Source: Acetonema longum DSM 6540
GTDB lineage: Bacteria; Bacillota; Negativicutes; Sporomusales; Acetonemataceae
Direction of reading: 5' to 3'
Assembly (NCBI RefSeq): GCF_000219125.1
Contig: NZ_AFGF01000126.1
Span: 1-64,000 of the forward strand
Length of the DNA stretch: 64,000 nt
Position numbers and translations under genes: made by a program. Under the pieces are notes generated by a model. It searched no databases and was not told the origin of the DNA. It saw only the letters and a program-made list of their open reading frames with translations. Positions 42,621-51,887 of this stretch are shown here, piece by piece. Position 1 is the first letter of the stretch, and the number at the start of each line of letters is the position of its first letter.

Positions 42621-43503
42621 TCAAGCAGAAAAACTTCGACAAATCGTACAAAATTCCCGTGAATCGCCTTCAACTCCTGTCATTAAGCAGGCTTATAACG
42701 GCAGCAGTCCTCGCGTTATTACCGTGACCAGCGGCAAAGGCGGAGTCGGGAAAACCAATTTTACGGTCAATCTGGCTTTGACTCTGGGGAATATGGGCCA
42801 GCAAGTTTTAGTGATCGATGCCGACTTAGGCATGGCTAATGTGGATGTGGTTTTGGGATGCTCCGCTCCGTACAGTATTTTGAATTTGCTGGAAGACCGG
42901 TTTAGTGTGGATGATGTTGTTTCCGACGGACCCTGCGGTATTAAGTTCATGACCGGCGGTTCCGGCATCTATCAATTGGCGAATCTAAGCAACGTGCAAT
43001 TACAGCGGATTATTAACCAAATCACTCTTTTTGACAATTGGGCTGATTTTGTCCTGATTGATACAGGAGCCGGTATTAACCGGAATGTGCTGAACTTCGT
43101 CATGGCAGCTGATGAGGTCATTATTCTTACTACACCGGAGCCTACGGCGATTACCGATGCTTACGCCATGATGAAGGCTTATGCTGGCAATGGTGGTGCT
43201 GCCCCCCTGAGTCTGGTGGTCAATCGAGTGCAGGATGCCGGAGAAGGTCAGATGGTAGTCGATAAGCTGAACAAAGCGACTTTTCGATTTCTGGGATTCT
43301 CGGTTAACAGTCTGGGTTTTGTCAATGAAGACCCTGCTGTTGTCAAAGCCGTAAAAAAACAAGTTCCTTTTATCTTATCGTATCCTCAGGCTGCCTCTAC
43401 CCGCTGTATCGAAAATATTGCCCGTAAGCTTCTTCATGGAGAAGCTCTGCCTGAGACCAAGGGCTTTAGAGGATTTATGTCAAGAATGCTGCAATCCTGG
43501 TAA
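42613..43503 (+). CDS. flhG: Flagellar number regulator FlhG (YlxH, MinD-like ATPase)
   Basis: FlhG is a ParA/MinD ATPase that works with FlhF. The 296-residue product starts with a DQAEKLRQIVQ activator helix that stimulates FlhF, then the deviant Walker A SGKGGVGKTNFTVNLA (about residues 38-53), the Asp-rich VIDADLGMANVDVVLG and VLIDTGAGI, and ends with a basic amphipathic tail (FRGFMSRMLQSW) suited to membrane binding. Start overlaps flhF by 8 nt. Confidence 0.95.
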   Translation: MRDQAEKLRQIVQNSRESPSTPVIKQAYNGSSPRVITVTSGKGGVGKTNFTVNLALTLGNMGQQVLVIDADLGMANVDVVLGCSAPYSILNLLEDRFSVDDVVSDGPCGIKFMTGGSGIYQLANLSNVQLQRIINQITLFDNWADFVLIDTGAGINRNVLNFVMAADEVIILTTPEPTAITDAYAMMKAYAGNGGAAPLSLVVNRVQDAGEGQMVVDKLNKATFRFLGFSVNSLGFVNEDPAVVKAVKKQVPFILSYPQAASTRCIENIARKLLHGEALPETKGFRGFMSRMLQSW

Positions 43504-43529
43504 CTTGCTCGTAAAGGGGGTAATGCTCT

Positions 43530-44177
43530 ATGGATTCAGGGCTTTTTCAAGTAAACCAAAGAGTGGAGATTTACCTGTCTAAAAGCAGACAAGGTGACGT
43601 TTTTTATAGCCGTATTGAAGAAATTACCCCGACTCACATGATTATTTCCATGCCCATGGAAAAAGGCCAGCCGCTGGTGGTTAATTCCGGTGCGCCTGTT
43701 TATGGCAGGTTATTGGGTGAAACGGCGCTCTACCTGTTTAAAAGTATCTTTATTGACCGGCGGATGTCGCCGCGTCCGGTATGGCTGATGAGTTTTCCCA
43801 GTGAGGTTCAGAAAGTGCAGCTGCGGGAGTTTGTCCGAATTAGCAGTAAACTGCCAGTCGCAGTAAGAGTGGAAACCTTGCCGTCAGTAATGCAGCCTAC
43901 GGGGCTATTCATCCGTGATATTAGTGGCGGCGGAGTTCAAATTCTGTCGAAACAGCCGTTTCCATCCAGGGCCAAGGTATCTTTGCGCTTTGAACTGCCT
44001 GAGGTCGGACCCATCGAGACAAAAGGGGAAGTGACCAGGGTACAGCAGCCTAAATCCGATCCAAGTTCCTATTGGGTGGGAGTTAAATTCATTGATTTGC
44101 CGGAGAAGGAACGCAGTCATATTATCAAATACATTTTTAAGCTGGAAGTGGAACGCCGTCGCAAAGGGTTGGATTAA
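43530..44177 (+). CDS. PilZ domain flagellar brake protein (YcgR/MotI type)
   Basis: This 215-residue protein is a predicted c-di-GMP effector. The N-terminal YcgR-like domain (about 1-95) precedes a PilZ domain with the ligand motifs REFVR (RxxxR, near residue 95) and DISGGGVQ (D/NxSxxG, near 130). Bacillus MotI of the same architecture acts as a motor clutch. The placement between flhG and cheB puts c-di-GMP control into the motility operon. AAAGGGGG lies upstream of ATG 43530. Confidence 0.9.
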   Translation: MDSGLFQVNQRVEIYLSKSRQGDVFYSRIEEITPTHMIISMPMEKGQPLVVNSGAPVYGRLLGETALYLFKSIFIDRRMSPRPVWLMSFPSEVQKVQLREFVRISSKLPVAVRVETLPSVMQPTGLFIRDISGGGVQILSKQPFPSRAKVSLRFELPEVGPIETKGEVTRVQQPKSDPSSYWVGVKFIDLPEKERSHIIKYIFKLEVERRRKGLD

Positions 44178-44204
44178 GTCTGTTGATAGGTGGGGAGATG
44201 GGAT

Positions 44205-45296
44205 ATGGGTATGATCAAAGTATTGATTGTAGATGATTCGGCCTTTATGCGTAAAGTTCTGTCGGATTTGTTCGTTGCTGCGCCGGATTTTGTTGTGGTT
44301 GATGTAGCTCGCAATGGCAATGAGGCGATTGAAAAAGTACAAAAATTACAGCCGGATGTCATTACTATGGATGTAGAGATGCCAATAATGAATGGCATCC
44401 AGGCATTGGAAGCCATTATGAAAATCCGGCCGACTCCGGTGGTAATGATCAGCAGCCTGACCAGAACGGGAGCGGAAGCAACCATTCAGGCCCTGGAAGC
44501 AGGCGCTGTTGATTTCGTCGCTAAAACTGCCGGCCCTATATCCAAAATTGACAATATTATCGATGAAATTCTTGAAAAATGTCGGGAAGCCTCCAAAGTG
44601 GACATGAAGCGCCTGGTAATGAAACCTTCGCCTGAGATTCAGTGGGGGAATTTGCCGACGAAAAAGCCATCTTCGGAAAGATATTCTTTGTCTCCATCAC
44701 AGTCCGCCGGCGAACGCATCGTAGCCATCGGTACGTCTACCGGCGGGCCTAGAGCCCTGCAGGAAATCCTGACCCAATTGCCGACAGAATTGCCATCCGG
44801 AGTGGTCATAGTGCAACACATGCCTCCGGGATTTACCAAGTCTCTGGCTGAGCGGCTCAATACCCTATCGGCGCTAAAGGTGAAAGAAGCCGAACATGAT
44901 GATGTAATCCAAAATGGCGTGGCTTATATAGCACCTGGCGATTATCATATGGTGCTGGCGCGGGAAGGCTCCAGGACCGTGATCAAACTGAATCAGGAAC
45001 TACCGATCGGCGGGCACAGACCCTCTGTGGATCCTATGCTGGAGTCGGTGGCTAAGATTTACGCCGAAAACGCCATTGGCGTAATTCTTACCGGAATGGG
45101 ACATGATGGGTCGAAAGGCTTGAAAACCATTAAGGAACGCCGCGGCACGACGATCGCTGAAGATGCTTCCACAACCGTAGTTTTTGGTATGCCTAAATCC
45201 GCCATTGAATTGGGCGTGGTCGACAAGATATTGCCTTTGCACAATATCGCTGCAGAAATTACCAGGCAACTACAAAGTAGACACGGAGGTGTTTAA
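44205..45296 (+). CDS. cheB: Chemotaxis methylesterase CheB
   Basis: CheB removes methyl groups (and deamidates glutamines) on chemoreceptors during adaptation. The 363-residue product has a receiver domain with Asp10-Asp11 and phosphorylation site Asp56, and a C-terminal esterase domain with the catalytic Ser in IGTSTGGPRALQ, His in VQHMPPGFTKSLAERL and Asp in GMGHDGSKGL. ATG 44205 has GGGGAG about 7 nt upstream. The partner methyltransferase cheR is not in the window. Confidence 0.96.
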   Translation: MGMIKVLIVDDSAFMRKVLSDLFVAAPDFVVVDVARNGNEAIEKVQKLQPDVITMDVEMPIMNGIQALEAIMKIRPTPVVMISSLTRTGAEATIQALEAGAVDFVAKTAGPISKIDNIIDEILEKCREASKVDMKRLVMKPSPEIQWGNLPTKKPSSERYSLSPSQSAGERIVAIGTSTGGPRALQEILTQLPTELPSGVVIVQHMPPGFTKSLAERLNTLSALKVKEAEHDDVIQNGVAYIAPGDYHMVLAREGSRTVIKLNQELPIGGHRPSVDPMLESVAKIYAENAIGVILTGMGHDGSKGLKTIKERRGTTIAEDASTTVVFGMPKSAIELGVVDKILPLHNIAAEITRQLQSRHGGV

Positions 45297-45298
45297 CC

Positions 45299-47344
45299 AT
45301 GGATATGAATCAATACACAGGTATGTTTTTGGAGGAGTCCCGCGAACATTTACAGAATATGAATCGTTGTTTGCTGGACCTGGAAAATGACCCGGCGAAT
45401 CTGTCGGTTTTAGACGAGATTTTTCGCAGTGCCCACACAATCAAAGGGATGTCGGCTACTATGGGCTTTACTTCTATTGCCGAACTCACCCATGAAATGG
45501 AAAATGTTTTGGACTTATTGCGTAAGGCTGAGTTAAAAGCGGATCACCACATTGTGGATATCCTGTTCAAATGTGTAGATACCCTGGAACAGCTCGTCGA
45601 AAGTGTAGCCAGCCAGACTGATCCCTCGTCTATTAGTACCAAGTCTTTGGTACAGCAGCTCACCGGGCTGGTCAAGCATGGAGAAAGCGCACCGGCTTTG
45701 TCAACGCAGAGTGGGCCGGACATGCTGGTATACCCGGTGGCGGAAAGCGGCAAACCTTCCTCTAATCTTATTCTGAATGATACGGAGGCTAAGGTGATTC
45801 GAAGCGCCAATCACAGCGGGATTCGGGCTTTTGAAGTGACTGTCGCTTTGCGAGAGGGTTGTCTCCTGAAATCGGCCCGAGCCTATATGGTGATGCGGGC
45901 CTTGGAAGAATTAGGCGATGTGATTAAAAGCGTTCCTTCCACCGAAGATTTGGAAAAGGAAAACTTTGAACTGAGTTTTGCATTGCTTTTGGTCAGTGAT
46001 GCCGAGCCGGAAAAGATCGAACAGGCTGTCAACTCGGTTTCGGAAATTGAAAAGGTGACGGTTTTTTCCTATATCCTGCCAGAGAAGGACACGCCGGCGA
46101 ACACGGTTGCCGCCAACTCAGTCGTTGAGCCGGTTCAGTCGGAAAAAACAGAGAAAGCAGTCCATAACAATGCTGTGGATCACAAAATGAAGGGTGGACA
46201 GTCAGTCAGGGTTGATATTGAAAAACTGGATAATTTGTTAAATCTGGTGGGAGAACTGGTCATTAACAAAACTCGTCTGGAACAAATCGGCCTGACCCAC
46301 AAGCTGACCGATTTGGTGGAAACCATCGAGCAAATGGACCGGGTGACCACCGACCTGCAGGCTGTGGTTATGAAGGTGCGCATGGTTCCCGTTGGCCAGG
46401 TGTTTAATCGTTTTCCTCGCATGGTACGGGATTTGTCCCATGAATTGGGGAAAGAAGTGAATCTGATTATTCAGGGGGAAGAGACTGAGTTAGACCGAAC
46501 GGTAATCGACGAGATCGGCGATCCTTTGGTTCACTTGCTCCGGAATGCTATTGACCACGGGGTCGAAAATCCGGCCATACGCCGGGCAAAAGGCAAGAAT
46601 CCCACCGGTGAAGTCCGTTTAATTGCCCGGCATGAAGGAAACAACGTCATCATTATGGTGGAAGACGACGGGCAAGGTATTAACCCTGATATCGTCAAAC
46701 AGAAGGCTGTGGAAAAAGGACTCATTTCTCCGGCTGAAGCCGAGAAAATGGATGCGGGAGAAGCAGTTCGCCTGGTTTTCTTACCCGGATTTTCCACGGC
46801 GGCAGCCGTTACTGACATTTCTGGCCGGGGCGTGGGCATGGATGCGGTGAAAACCAAGATTGAGTCCTTGGGCGGTATGGTGGATGTGGAAACCAAACTC
46901 AACGAAGGAAGCCGGTTTAAAATTCGACTGCCTTTAACTCTGGCCATTATCCAAGCGCTCTTGATCAGTGTTTGCGATGAGATTTATGCGATTCCTTTGG
47001 GCTCCATTGACAGTACCATTAATATTACCCCCCATGACATTAAAACGGTGCAAAACCAGGAAGTCATCTTGTTGCGGGGACAGATTATCCCCATTGTTCG
47101 CCTGACTAAAGCTTTAAATATTCCCAGCGCCGGACAGCAGGAACAAGAGGAATTGTTCGTTGTTATCGTGCATATGGGCGACCATCGTGCCGGTATCATC
47201 GTAGATACACTGATTGGTCAGCAGGAAATCGTGATCAAGTCCTTGGGCAAATTACTGGCAGGCATCAAGGTCGTTGCCGGTGCTACCATTTTAGGAAACG
47301 GACAGGTGGCGCTCATTTTGGATGTTGGTTCATTAATGCAGTAG
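45299..47344 (+). CDS. cheA: Chemotaxis histidine kinase CheA
   Basis: CheA phosphorylates CheY and CheB in response to receptors. The 681-residue protein has the HPt P1 domain with His46 (RSAHTIKGMS), a CheY-binding P2-like region, the dimerisation P3 helices, the ATPase P4 domain (LLRNAIDHGVENP, DDGQGI, GRGVGMDAVK) and the CheW-like P5 domain at the C-terminus. It starts 2 nt after cheB stops, with ACGGAGGTG upstream of ATG 45299. Confidence 0.97.
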   Translation: MDMNQYTGMFLEESREHLQNMNRCLLDLENDPANLSVLDEIFRSAHTIKGMSATMGFTSIAELTHEMENVLDLLRKAELKADHHIVDILFKCVDTLEQLVESVASQTDPSSISTKSLVQQLTGLVKHGESAPALSTQSGPDMLVYPVAESGKPSSNLILNDTEAKVIRSANHSGIRAFEVTVALREGCLLKSARAYMVMRALEELGDVIKSVPSTEDLEKENFELSFALLLVSDAEPEKIEQAVNSVSEIEKVTVFSYILPEKDTPANTVAANSVVEPVQSEKTEKAVHNNAVDHKMKGGQSVRVDIEKLDNLLNLVGELVINKTRLEQIGLTHKLTDLVETIEQMDRVTTDLQAVVMKVRMVPVGQVFNRFPRMVRDLSHELGKEVNLIIQGEETELDRTVIDEIGDPLVHLLRNAIDHGVENPAIRRAKGKNPTGEVRLIARHEGNNVIIMVEDDGQGINPDIVKQKAVEKGLISPAEAEKMDAGEAVRLVFLPGFSTAAAVTDISGRGVGMDAVKTKIESLGGMVDVETKLNEGSRFKIRLPLTLAIIQALLISVCDEIYAIPLGSIDSTINITPHDIKTVQNQEVILLRGQIIPIVRLTKALNIPSAGQQEQEELFVVIVHMGDHRAGIIVDTLIGQQEIVIKSLGKLLAGIKVVAGATILGNGQVALILDVGSLMQ

Positions 47345-47356
47345 GGGGCGAAAGCT

Positions 47357-47818
47357 ATGGCAGATAAGGAATATTCAAGTTCGGAGGTACAACTGGTCGT
47401 ATTCAAGCTGGGGCGGGAAGAGTACGGATTTAATATTCTTCAGGTCCAGGAAATTAAGAAGATGACTGATATTACCCGCGTACCCAATACCCCCGAATAT
47501 GTCAAGGGAGTCATTAATTTGCGCGGCAGTGTCTTGCCAGTGATTGACCTGAAAAAAAGACTGGGATTGGCGGAAGGCGATTACTCGGATACCTCGAGAA
47601 TTATTATTGTTAAAGTGGATGAAGTGCATGTAGGCATGGTCGTGGATGCGGTGACGGAAGTTACGGCCATTAGCCAGGACCACATTGAACCGCCCTATGT
47701 GGTGAGTTCTGAAGTCGGTATAAATTATATCAGCGGTGTGGGAAAACTGGATAACCGCCTCTTGATTTTATTGAATGTGGCATCCATCGTCGCTATTGGG
47801 CAAGAAGCCGTCAAATAG
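47357..47818 (+). CDS. cheW: Chemotaxis coupling protein CheW
   Basis: CheW couples receptors to CheA. The 153-residue product is a single SH3-like CheW domain: VVFKLGREEYGFNILQVQEIKKMTDITRVPNTPEYVKGVINLRGSVLPVIDLKKRLG spans about residues 14-70 and is the usual core. AGGGGGCG precedes ATG 47357, 12 nt after cheA. Confidence 0.97.
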   Translation: MADKEYSSSEVQLVVFKLGREEYGFNILQVQEIKKMTDITRVPNTPEYVKGVINLRGSVLPVIDLKKRLGLAEGDYSDTSRIIIVKVDEVHVGMVVDAVTEVTAISQDHIEPPYVVSSEVGINYISGVGKLDNRLLILLNVASIVAIGQEAVK

Positions 47819-47858
47819 TCTGAATCACTATTACCATTATAAAAACGAGGTGGGCACA

Positions 47859-48479
47859 TTGTCAGAGGAAATCTTGAAATTAACATCTTTGCAGCTAGAC
47901 GCCTTAAAAGAAGTTGGCAATGTCGGCGCAGGTAATGCTGCAACGGCATTATCTCAGATTATTCATCGCAAGATTGATATGACTGTGCCACGCGTCGCGA
48001 TTTTACCCTTGGGAGACGTGCCTGATGTAGTCGGCGGACCGGAAATAATGGTGGCAGGCGTTTATTTTAGGGTATTTGGTCCGGCTCCCGGCAGTATCTT
48101 ATTTCTATTACCCCGGGAGAGCGCCTTTTCTTTGGTAGATATGCTGATGGGGCGAGAAAAAGGGTATACCCGGTCTCTGAATTCCCTGGATGAATCTGCA
48201 GTGATGGAGATTGGCAATATCCTCTCCGGTGCTTACCTGAACGCTTTATCCTATTTTACCCGGTTCACCCTGCTTCCTTCCATCCCGGCTTTAGCTATTG
48301 ATATGGCCGGCGCTCTGCTCAGTGTTATCTTGATCCAATTGGGGCAGATGGGAGACCATGCCCTGGTGATCGAAACAGAGTTCAGCAGTGAAGGTGATGG
48401 TGTCAAGGGACATTTTTTCCTGATTCCTGACCCCGGTTCGTTAGGAACTATCTTAGCGTCAATAGGGGTGAAGGAATGA
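47859..48479 (+). CDS. cheC: CheY-P phosphatase CheC
   Basis: CheC dephosphorylates CheY-P, and its activity rises on binding CheD. The 206-residue product has the two catalytic CheC motifs, EVGNVGAGNAATALS and EIGNILSGAYLNALS, each with the Glu and Asn of the active site. TTG 47859 is the best start, with GAGGTGG upstream; the longer frame only overlaps cheW. Its stop overlaps cheD as ATGA, fitting their complex. Confidence 0.95.
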   Translation: MSEEILKLTSLQLDALKEVGNVGAGNAATALSQIIHRKIDMTVPRVAILPLGDVPDVVGGPEIMVAGVYFRVFGPAPGSILFLLPRESAFSLVDMLMGREKGYTRSLNSLDESAVMEIGNILSGAYLNALSYFTRFTLLPSIPALAIDMAGALLSVILIQLGQMGDHALVIETEFSSEGDGVKGHFFLIPDPGSLGTILASIGVKE

Positions 48480-48964
48480 TGCCGGATTTAATTAAGGTGG
48501 GAATGGCGGACTATAAGGTTGGAAAGGCTCCTGCGAGTGTGATCACCTATGGGTTGGGTTCCTGCGTTGGTATTGCCGTTTATGATCCGGTAACGAAAGT
48601 GGGCGGCCTTGCCCATATTATGTTGCCTGACAGCTTACAGGCCCGGGCTGCTGATAATCCGGCCAAATTTGCCGATACTGCGCTGCCGGCCATGGTGGCT
48701 GAAATTATACAACTAGGCGGGGTAAAGACACGGCTTGCCGCTAAAATTGCCGGCGGCGCGCAAATGTTTTCCTTTGCGAATGCTACGGATATAATGCGTA
48801 TTGGTGAACGAAATGCCGAAGCAGTGCGCTTGGTCCTGAAAAATCTGAATATTAAGCTGGTTGCTGAGGATACTGGAGGAAATTACGGACGTACCGTAGA
48901 ACTGAAACTCGATTCTGGTATATTTAAAATCAAGACCATTGATAAAGGTGAAAAAGATTTGTAG
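48476..48964 (+). CDS. cheD: Chemoreceptor glutamine deamidase CheD
   Basis: CheD deamidates receptor glutamines and activates CheC. The 162-residue product has the catalytic Cys in YGLGSCVGIAVYDP and His in GGLAHIMLPDS, with the conserved KIAGGAQMF and TGGNYGRTVEL blocks. Start overlaps cheC by 4 nt; MM start, the first ATG being used here. Confidence 0.96.
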   Translation: MMPDLIKVGMADYKVGKAPASVITYGLGSCVGIAVYDPVTKVGGLAHIMLPDSLQARAADNPAKFADTALPAMVAEIIQLGGVKTRLAAKIAGGAQMFSFANATDIMRIGERNAEAVRLVLKNLNIKLVAEDTGGNYGRTVELKLDSGIFKIKTIDKGEKDL

Positions 48965-48983
48965 CTTTGAGGGGGAGAGTTAG

Positions 48984-49301
48984 GTGCTTAAGATAAAAAT
49001 CGCGGCTCTTATGGCACTGATGGCAGGTACCCTGACGCTGGCAGTCGGGTTCACAAACGATATTCGCATGTTAACTTTATTCTATCGCTTCATCACTTCC
49101 ACCGTGATTTTTGGTTTATGCGGTTATGTGGCCGGTTCAGTTGCTGTTAACTATTTAGATACGATCCAGTATGAAAAACCCCAAGGTCGCAATCTTGATA
49201 TTGTAAGTGAACAACTGGACTTTAAAGATTTGGAAGATAGTTCTCCATTCCAACCCTTAACCCCGGAAAATTTCGAACGTGTTTCTTCACAAGGTAATTA
49301 A
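48984..49301 (+). CDS. Uncharacterised two-helix membrane protein in the motility operon
   Basis: I do not recognise this 105-residue protein. It has two predicted membrane helices (about residues 5-24 and 32-57), with a short loop between, and an acidic cytoplasmic tail of about 45 residues ending PFQPLTPENFERVSSQGN. GTG 48984 has GGGGGAGAG upstream and the spacing to cheD (20 nt) and to the sigma factor (22 nt) shows it is part of the operon. In Bacillus no gene lies here between cheD and sigD. A role linked to motility is inferred from position only. Confidence 0.8.
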   Translation: MLKIKIAALMALMAGTLTLAVGFTNDIRMLTLFYRFITSTVIFGLCGYVAGSVAVNYLDTIQYEKPQGRNLDIVSEQLDFKDLEDSSPFQPLTPENFERVSSQGN

Positions 49302-49322
49302 GATGGGGCGGAGAGAGGTTCC

Positions 49323-50078
49323 ATGAACGAAAAAAGGGAATTACAGGTGGATATTCATCAGCTGTGGACAGAATATCAACAACATAGATTACCTGATATC
49401 AGGGAGAAAATAGTGGCCCATTATTTATCTCTGGTGAAACTAGTTGCCGGCAGAATTGCCATCGGCTTGCCGACCTATGTAGATAAGGACGATTTAATTA
49501 GTAATGGTTTTTTTGGCTTGTTGGACGCCATTGAGCGTTTTGATCCCAATCGTAATATTAAGTTCGAAACATATGCGGTTGCCAGGATCCGCGGTGCTAT
49601 TTTAGATTCTTTGCGCGCTTTGGATTGGGTGCCGACTACGGTTCGCCAGAGAGCTCGTCAATACGAGCAAGTGTTGGGCGAACTGGAGCACAAACTGGGA
49701 AGATCGGCCACTGATGATGAAATTGCGGAAGCAATTGGGATTTCGGTGGCACAATTGCATACATTATTAAATCAACTGAATGCAAGTACGATTATGCCAT
49801 TGGAAGAGTTTGTAAAGACAGAGACCCCTTCCAAACAACTTGCGACTCCGCTGCAATATGTTGAAGATGAAGATGTGAAACGTACTCTTTGTCAAGCAAT
49901 CAATAAACTCCCTGACAAAGAGCGTTTAGTGATAGCATTGTATTATTATGAAAGCCTGACTCTGAAGGAAATCAGCATCATTATGAAATTAACCGAAGCT
50001 CGTATCTCGCAGCTTCATACCAAGGCAATATTTCGCTTGCGCGGAGCACTGGCGAGAGTAAAATCCAGTTTGCTTTGA
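49323..50078 (+). CDS. sigD: Flagellar sigma factor (FliA/SigD/WhiG family)
   Basis: This sigma-28 type factor would transcribe late flagellar and chemotaxis genes. The 251-residue product has region 2 (LVKLVAGRIAIGLPTYVDKDDLISNGFFGLLDAIERFDPNR, about 37-80), RIRGAILDSLRALDWVPTTVR, region 3 (YEQVLGELEHKLGRSATDDEIAEAIGI) and region 4 (LPDKERLVIALYYYESLTLKEISIIMKLTEARISQLHTKAIFRLR). Its position near the end of the operon matches Bacillus sigD. No anti-sigma factor FlgM gene is in the window. Confidence 0.96.
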   Translation: MNEKRELQVDIHQLWTEYQQHRLPDIREKIVAHYLSLVKLVAGRIAIGLPTYVDKDDLISNGFFGLLDAIERFDPNRNIKFETYAVARIRGAILDSLRALDWVPTTVRQRARQYEQVLGELEHKLGRSATDDEIAEAIGISVAQLHTLLNQLNASTIMPLEEFVKTETPSKQLATPLQYVEDEDVKRTLCQAINKLPDKERLVIALYYYESLTLKEISIIMKLTEARISQLHTKAIFRLRGALARVKSSLL

Positions 50079-50100
50079 TGTAATAGGGGGGGGGAGACAA

Positions 50101-51492
50101 TTGAGTAATGAAGATGTTCTGGCGGTAAAAGCGGATCCTGTTATACAGGTTCTTATCAGCCGCGACCGTATGGAGGCTTCGCTGATCATTACTTTGCCGC
50201 CGAATAGTCGGGAGGTTGTGGAACAAGAAGTGCTGGACAAAATCCAGCAATCCGGTGTTAAATTCGGCATTGACATGAATGCTGTGCAAAAAGCCTGTCG
50301 AAATCCCGGAAATCAGATGGCTTTCGCTTACGGGCAAAAACCGGTCGACGGTGTTGATGCCAAAATGGTGTATCATTTTGATATGAACAACAAAGGAAAG
50401 CCTACCGAGTTAGCCGACGGCAGCGTCGATTTTAAAAATATTAATCTGTTCACTACTGTTCAGGAAGGCGATTTAGTCGCTGAAAAAATTCCGGTGGTGC
50501 CGGGACTTCCCGGAACAGATGTATTGGGTATGCCGGTCAATGGCAAACCGGGTAAGGATATTCCTATACCGCTCGGGAAAAATGTATCGCTGGTAGAAAA
50601 CACGAAGTTAGTTGCCGCGATTTCAGGGCAGATTATTGTTTCCAACAATAGAATCAATATCACTCCCATGATTGAGATCAAAGGCGATGTGGACTTGTCC
50701 ACCGGCAATATCGAATTTGTCGGCAATGTGCTGGTTCGCGGTAATATTCAGGCGGGTTTTTCCGTAAAGGCGGAAGGCAATGTCGAAGTTTACGGTGCAG
50801 TCAGCGGCGGCATTGTCGAAGGCAGAACCGTGCTGATTAAAATGGGCGTGCAAGGTATGAATCGGGGCTATATTAAGGCGAAAGAAAATGTGATAGCGAA
50901 ATTTATTGAAAATTCTACCGTGTATGCCGGTCAAGAAGTCATTGTGAATGATGTCATTCTGCATAGCCGGATTAGCGCCGGTAGAAAAATATTGGTAGAA
51001 GGCCGGAAAGGTTTGATTGCCGGCGGGCAGATAACAGCAGGAGAAGAAATCAGGGCAAAAGTCATCGGTACGCAACTGGCGGTGGCCACTGAACTGGAAG
51101 TGGGCGTGAATCCCATACTCCGGGAAGAATATCAAAATCTTCGTAAAGAAATCAAAAAAATAGAATCGTCCTTGGATCAGACTCAAAAATCGTTATCCCT
51201 TTTGCGGGGGATGAATCAAAAGGATTTACCTCCTGCTAAGCGGGAAATGCTATTGAAACTAACGAAAGCTCAGTTTCAACTGGCTGGCCAGGTTGAAACC
51301 GTGAAAAACCGCCTGACCGAGATTGAGCTTGCTTTTGAGGAGATGCGCTACGGCCGGATCCGGGTAGCAGACAATGTCTTTCCGGGTGTGAAAGTGGTGG
51401 TTGGCACTCAAGTGAAGCCTATCCGGGAACCCTTGCGCTACGTTTCGTTTTATGCCGAAGATGGTGAAATTAAAATTGGACCCTTTAAATAA
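50101..51492 (+). CDS. FapA family protein (DUF342)
   Basis: This 463-residue protein belongs to the DUF342/FapA (flagellar assembly protein A) family. It has an N-terminal alpha/beta part, then VVPGLPGTDVLGMPVNGKPGKD, a long right-handed beta-helix-like stretch (about 190-330) with regular V/I-G-N-V repeats, and a coiled coil (about 340-415). The family is often near motility or chemotaxis genes; the function is not settled. TTG 50101 has a GGGGGGGGAG tract upstream. Confidence 0.9.
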   Translation: MSNEDVLAVKADPVIQVLISRDRMEASLIITLPPNSREVVEQEVLDKIQQSGVKFGIDMNAVQKACRNPGNQMAFAYGQKPVDGVDAKMVYHFDMNNKGKPTELADGSVDFKNINLFTTVQEGDLVAEKIPVVPGLPGTDVLGMPVNGKPGKDIPIPLGKNVSLVENTKLVAAISGQIIVSNNRINITPMIEIKGDVDLSTGNIEFVGNVLVRGNIQAGFSVKAEGNVEVYGAVSGGIVEGRTVLIKMGVQGMNRGYIKAKENVIAKFIENSTVYAGQEVIVNDVILHSRISAGRKILVEGRKGLIAGGQITAGEEIRAKVIGTQLAVATELEVGVNPILREEYQNLRKEIKKIESSLDQTQKSLSLLRGMNQKDLPPAKREMLLKLTKAQFQLAGQVETVKNRLTEIELAFEEMRYGRIRVADNVFPGVKVVVGTQVKPIREPLRYVSFYAEDGEIKIGPFK

Positions 51493-51528
51493 CTGTTCTG
51501 CCGGAACAGGAATGGGTGGGATTAGTCG

Positions 51529-51876
51529 ATGAGCATGAACATTAGACCCATCGACCTGCAGGTTCTCATACCCAAGGCGACGGAGGCCGGTAAAGCCCAA
51601 CATACCACCAATCAGCAGGCCGCGATACAGCAGCAGGAATTCGCCGCTCTCTGGCAGAGGATTTCCGCCGAACGACAGCAACAGGTTCAAAATCCTGCAA
51701 AATCAGAAGGCGGCAAAGTCACCAGGGACAAGCAGCCTCCAGAAAAAAGGGGAAGTCAGCAAGACGGGCAGAAAGACACGGAGGACAATTCGGAGCAAAG
51801 CAAGGAACCGGCGAAAGCGACAGGTTCCCAGTTTGCTGATCCGGTGCGCGGGCATAAAATTGATATAAAAACCTAA
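51529..51876 (+). CDS. Uncharacterised hydrophilic protein near sigD
   Basis: I do not recognise this 115-residue protein. It starts MSMNIRPIDLQVLIPKATE, continues as a Gln/Glu/Lys-rich disordered chain (QQAAIQQQEFAALWQRISAER …), and ends in a short ordered-looking motif DPVRGHKIDIKT. No membrane segment or signal peptide. It lies 36 nt after the FapA-family gene and 11 nt before the SwrB-like gene, so it is co-transcribed with them. Sequence bias alone gives no function. Confidence 0.75.
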   Translation: MSMNIRPIDLQVLIPKATEAGKAQHTTNQQAAIQQQEFAALWQRISAERQQQVQNPAKSEGGKVTRDKQPPEKRGSQQDGQKDTEDNSEQSKEPAKATGSQFADPVRGHKIDIKT

Positions 51877-51887
51877 CGGGGTGAATT

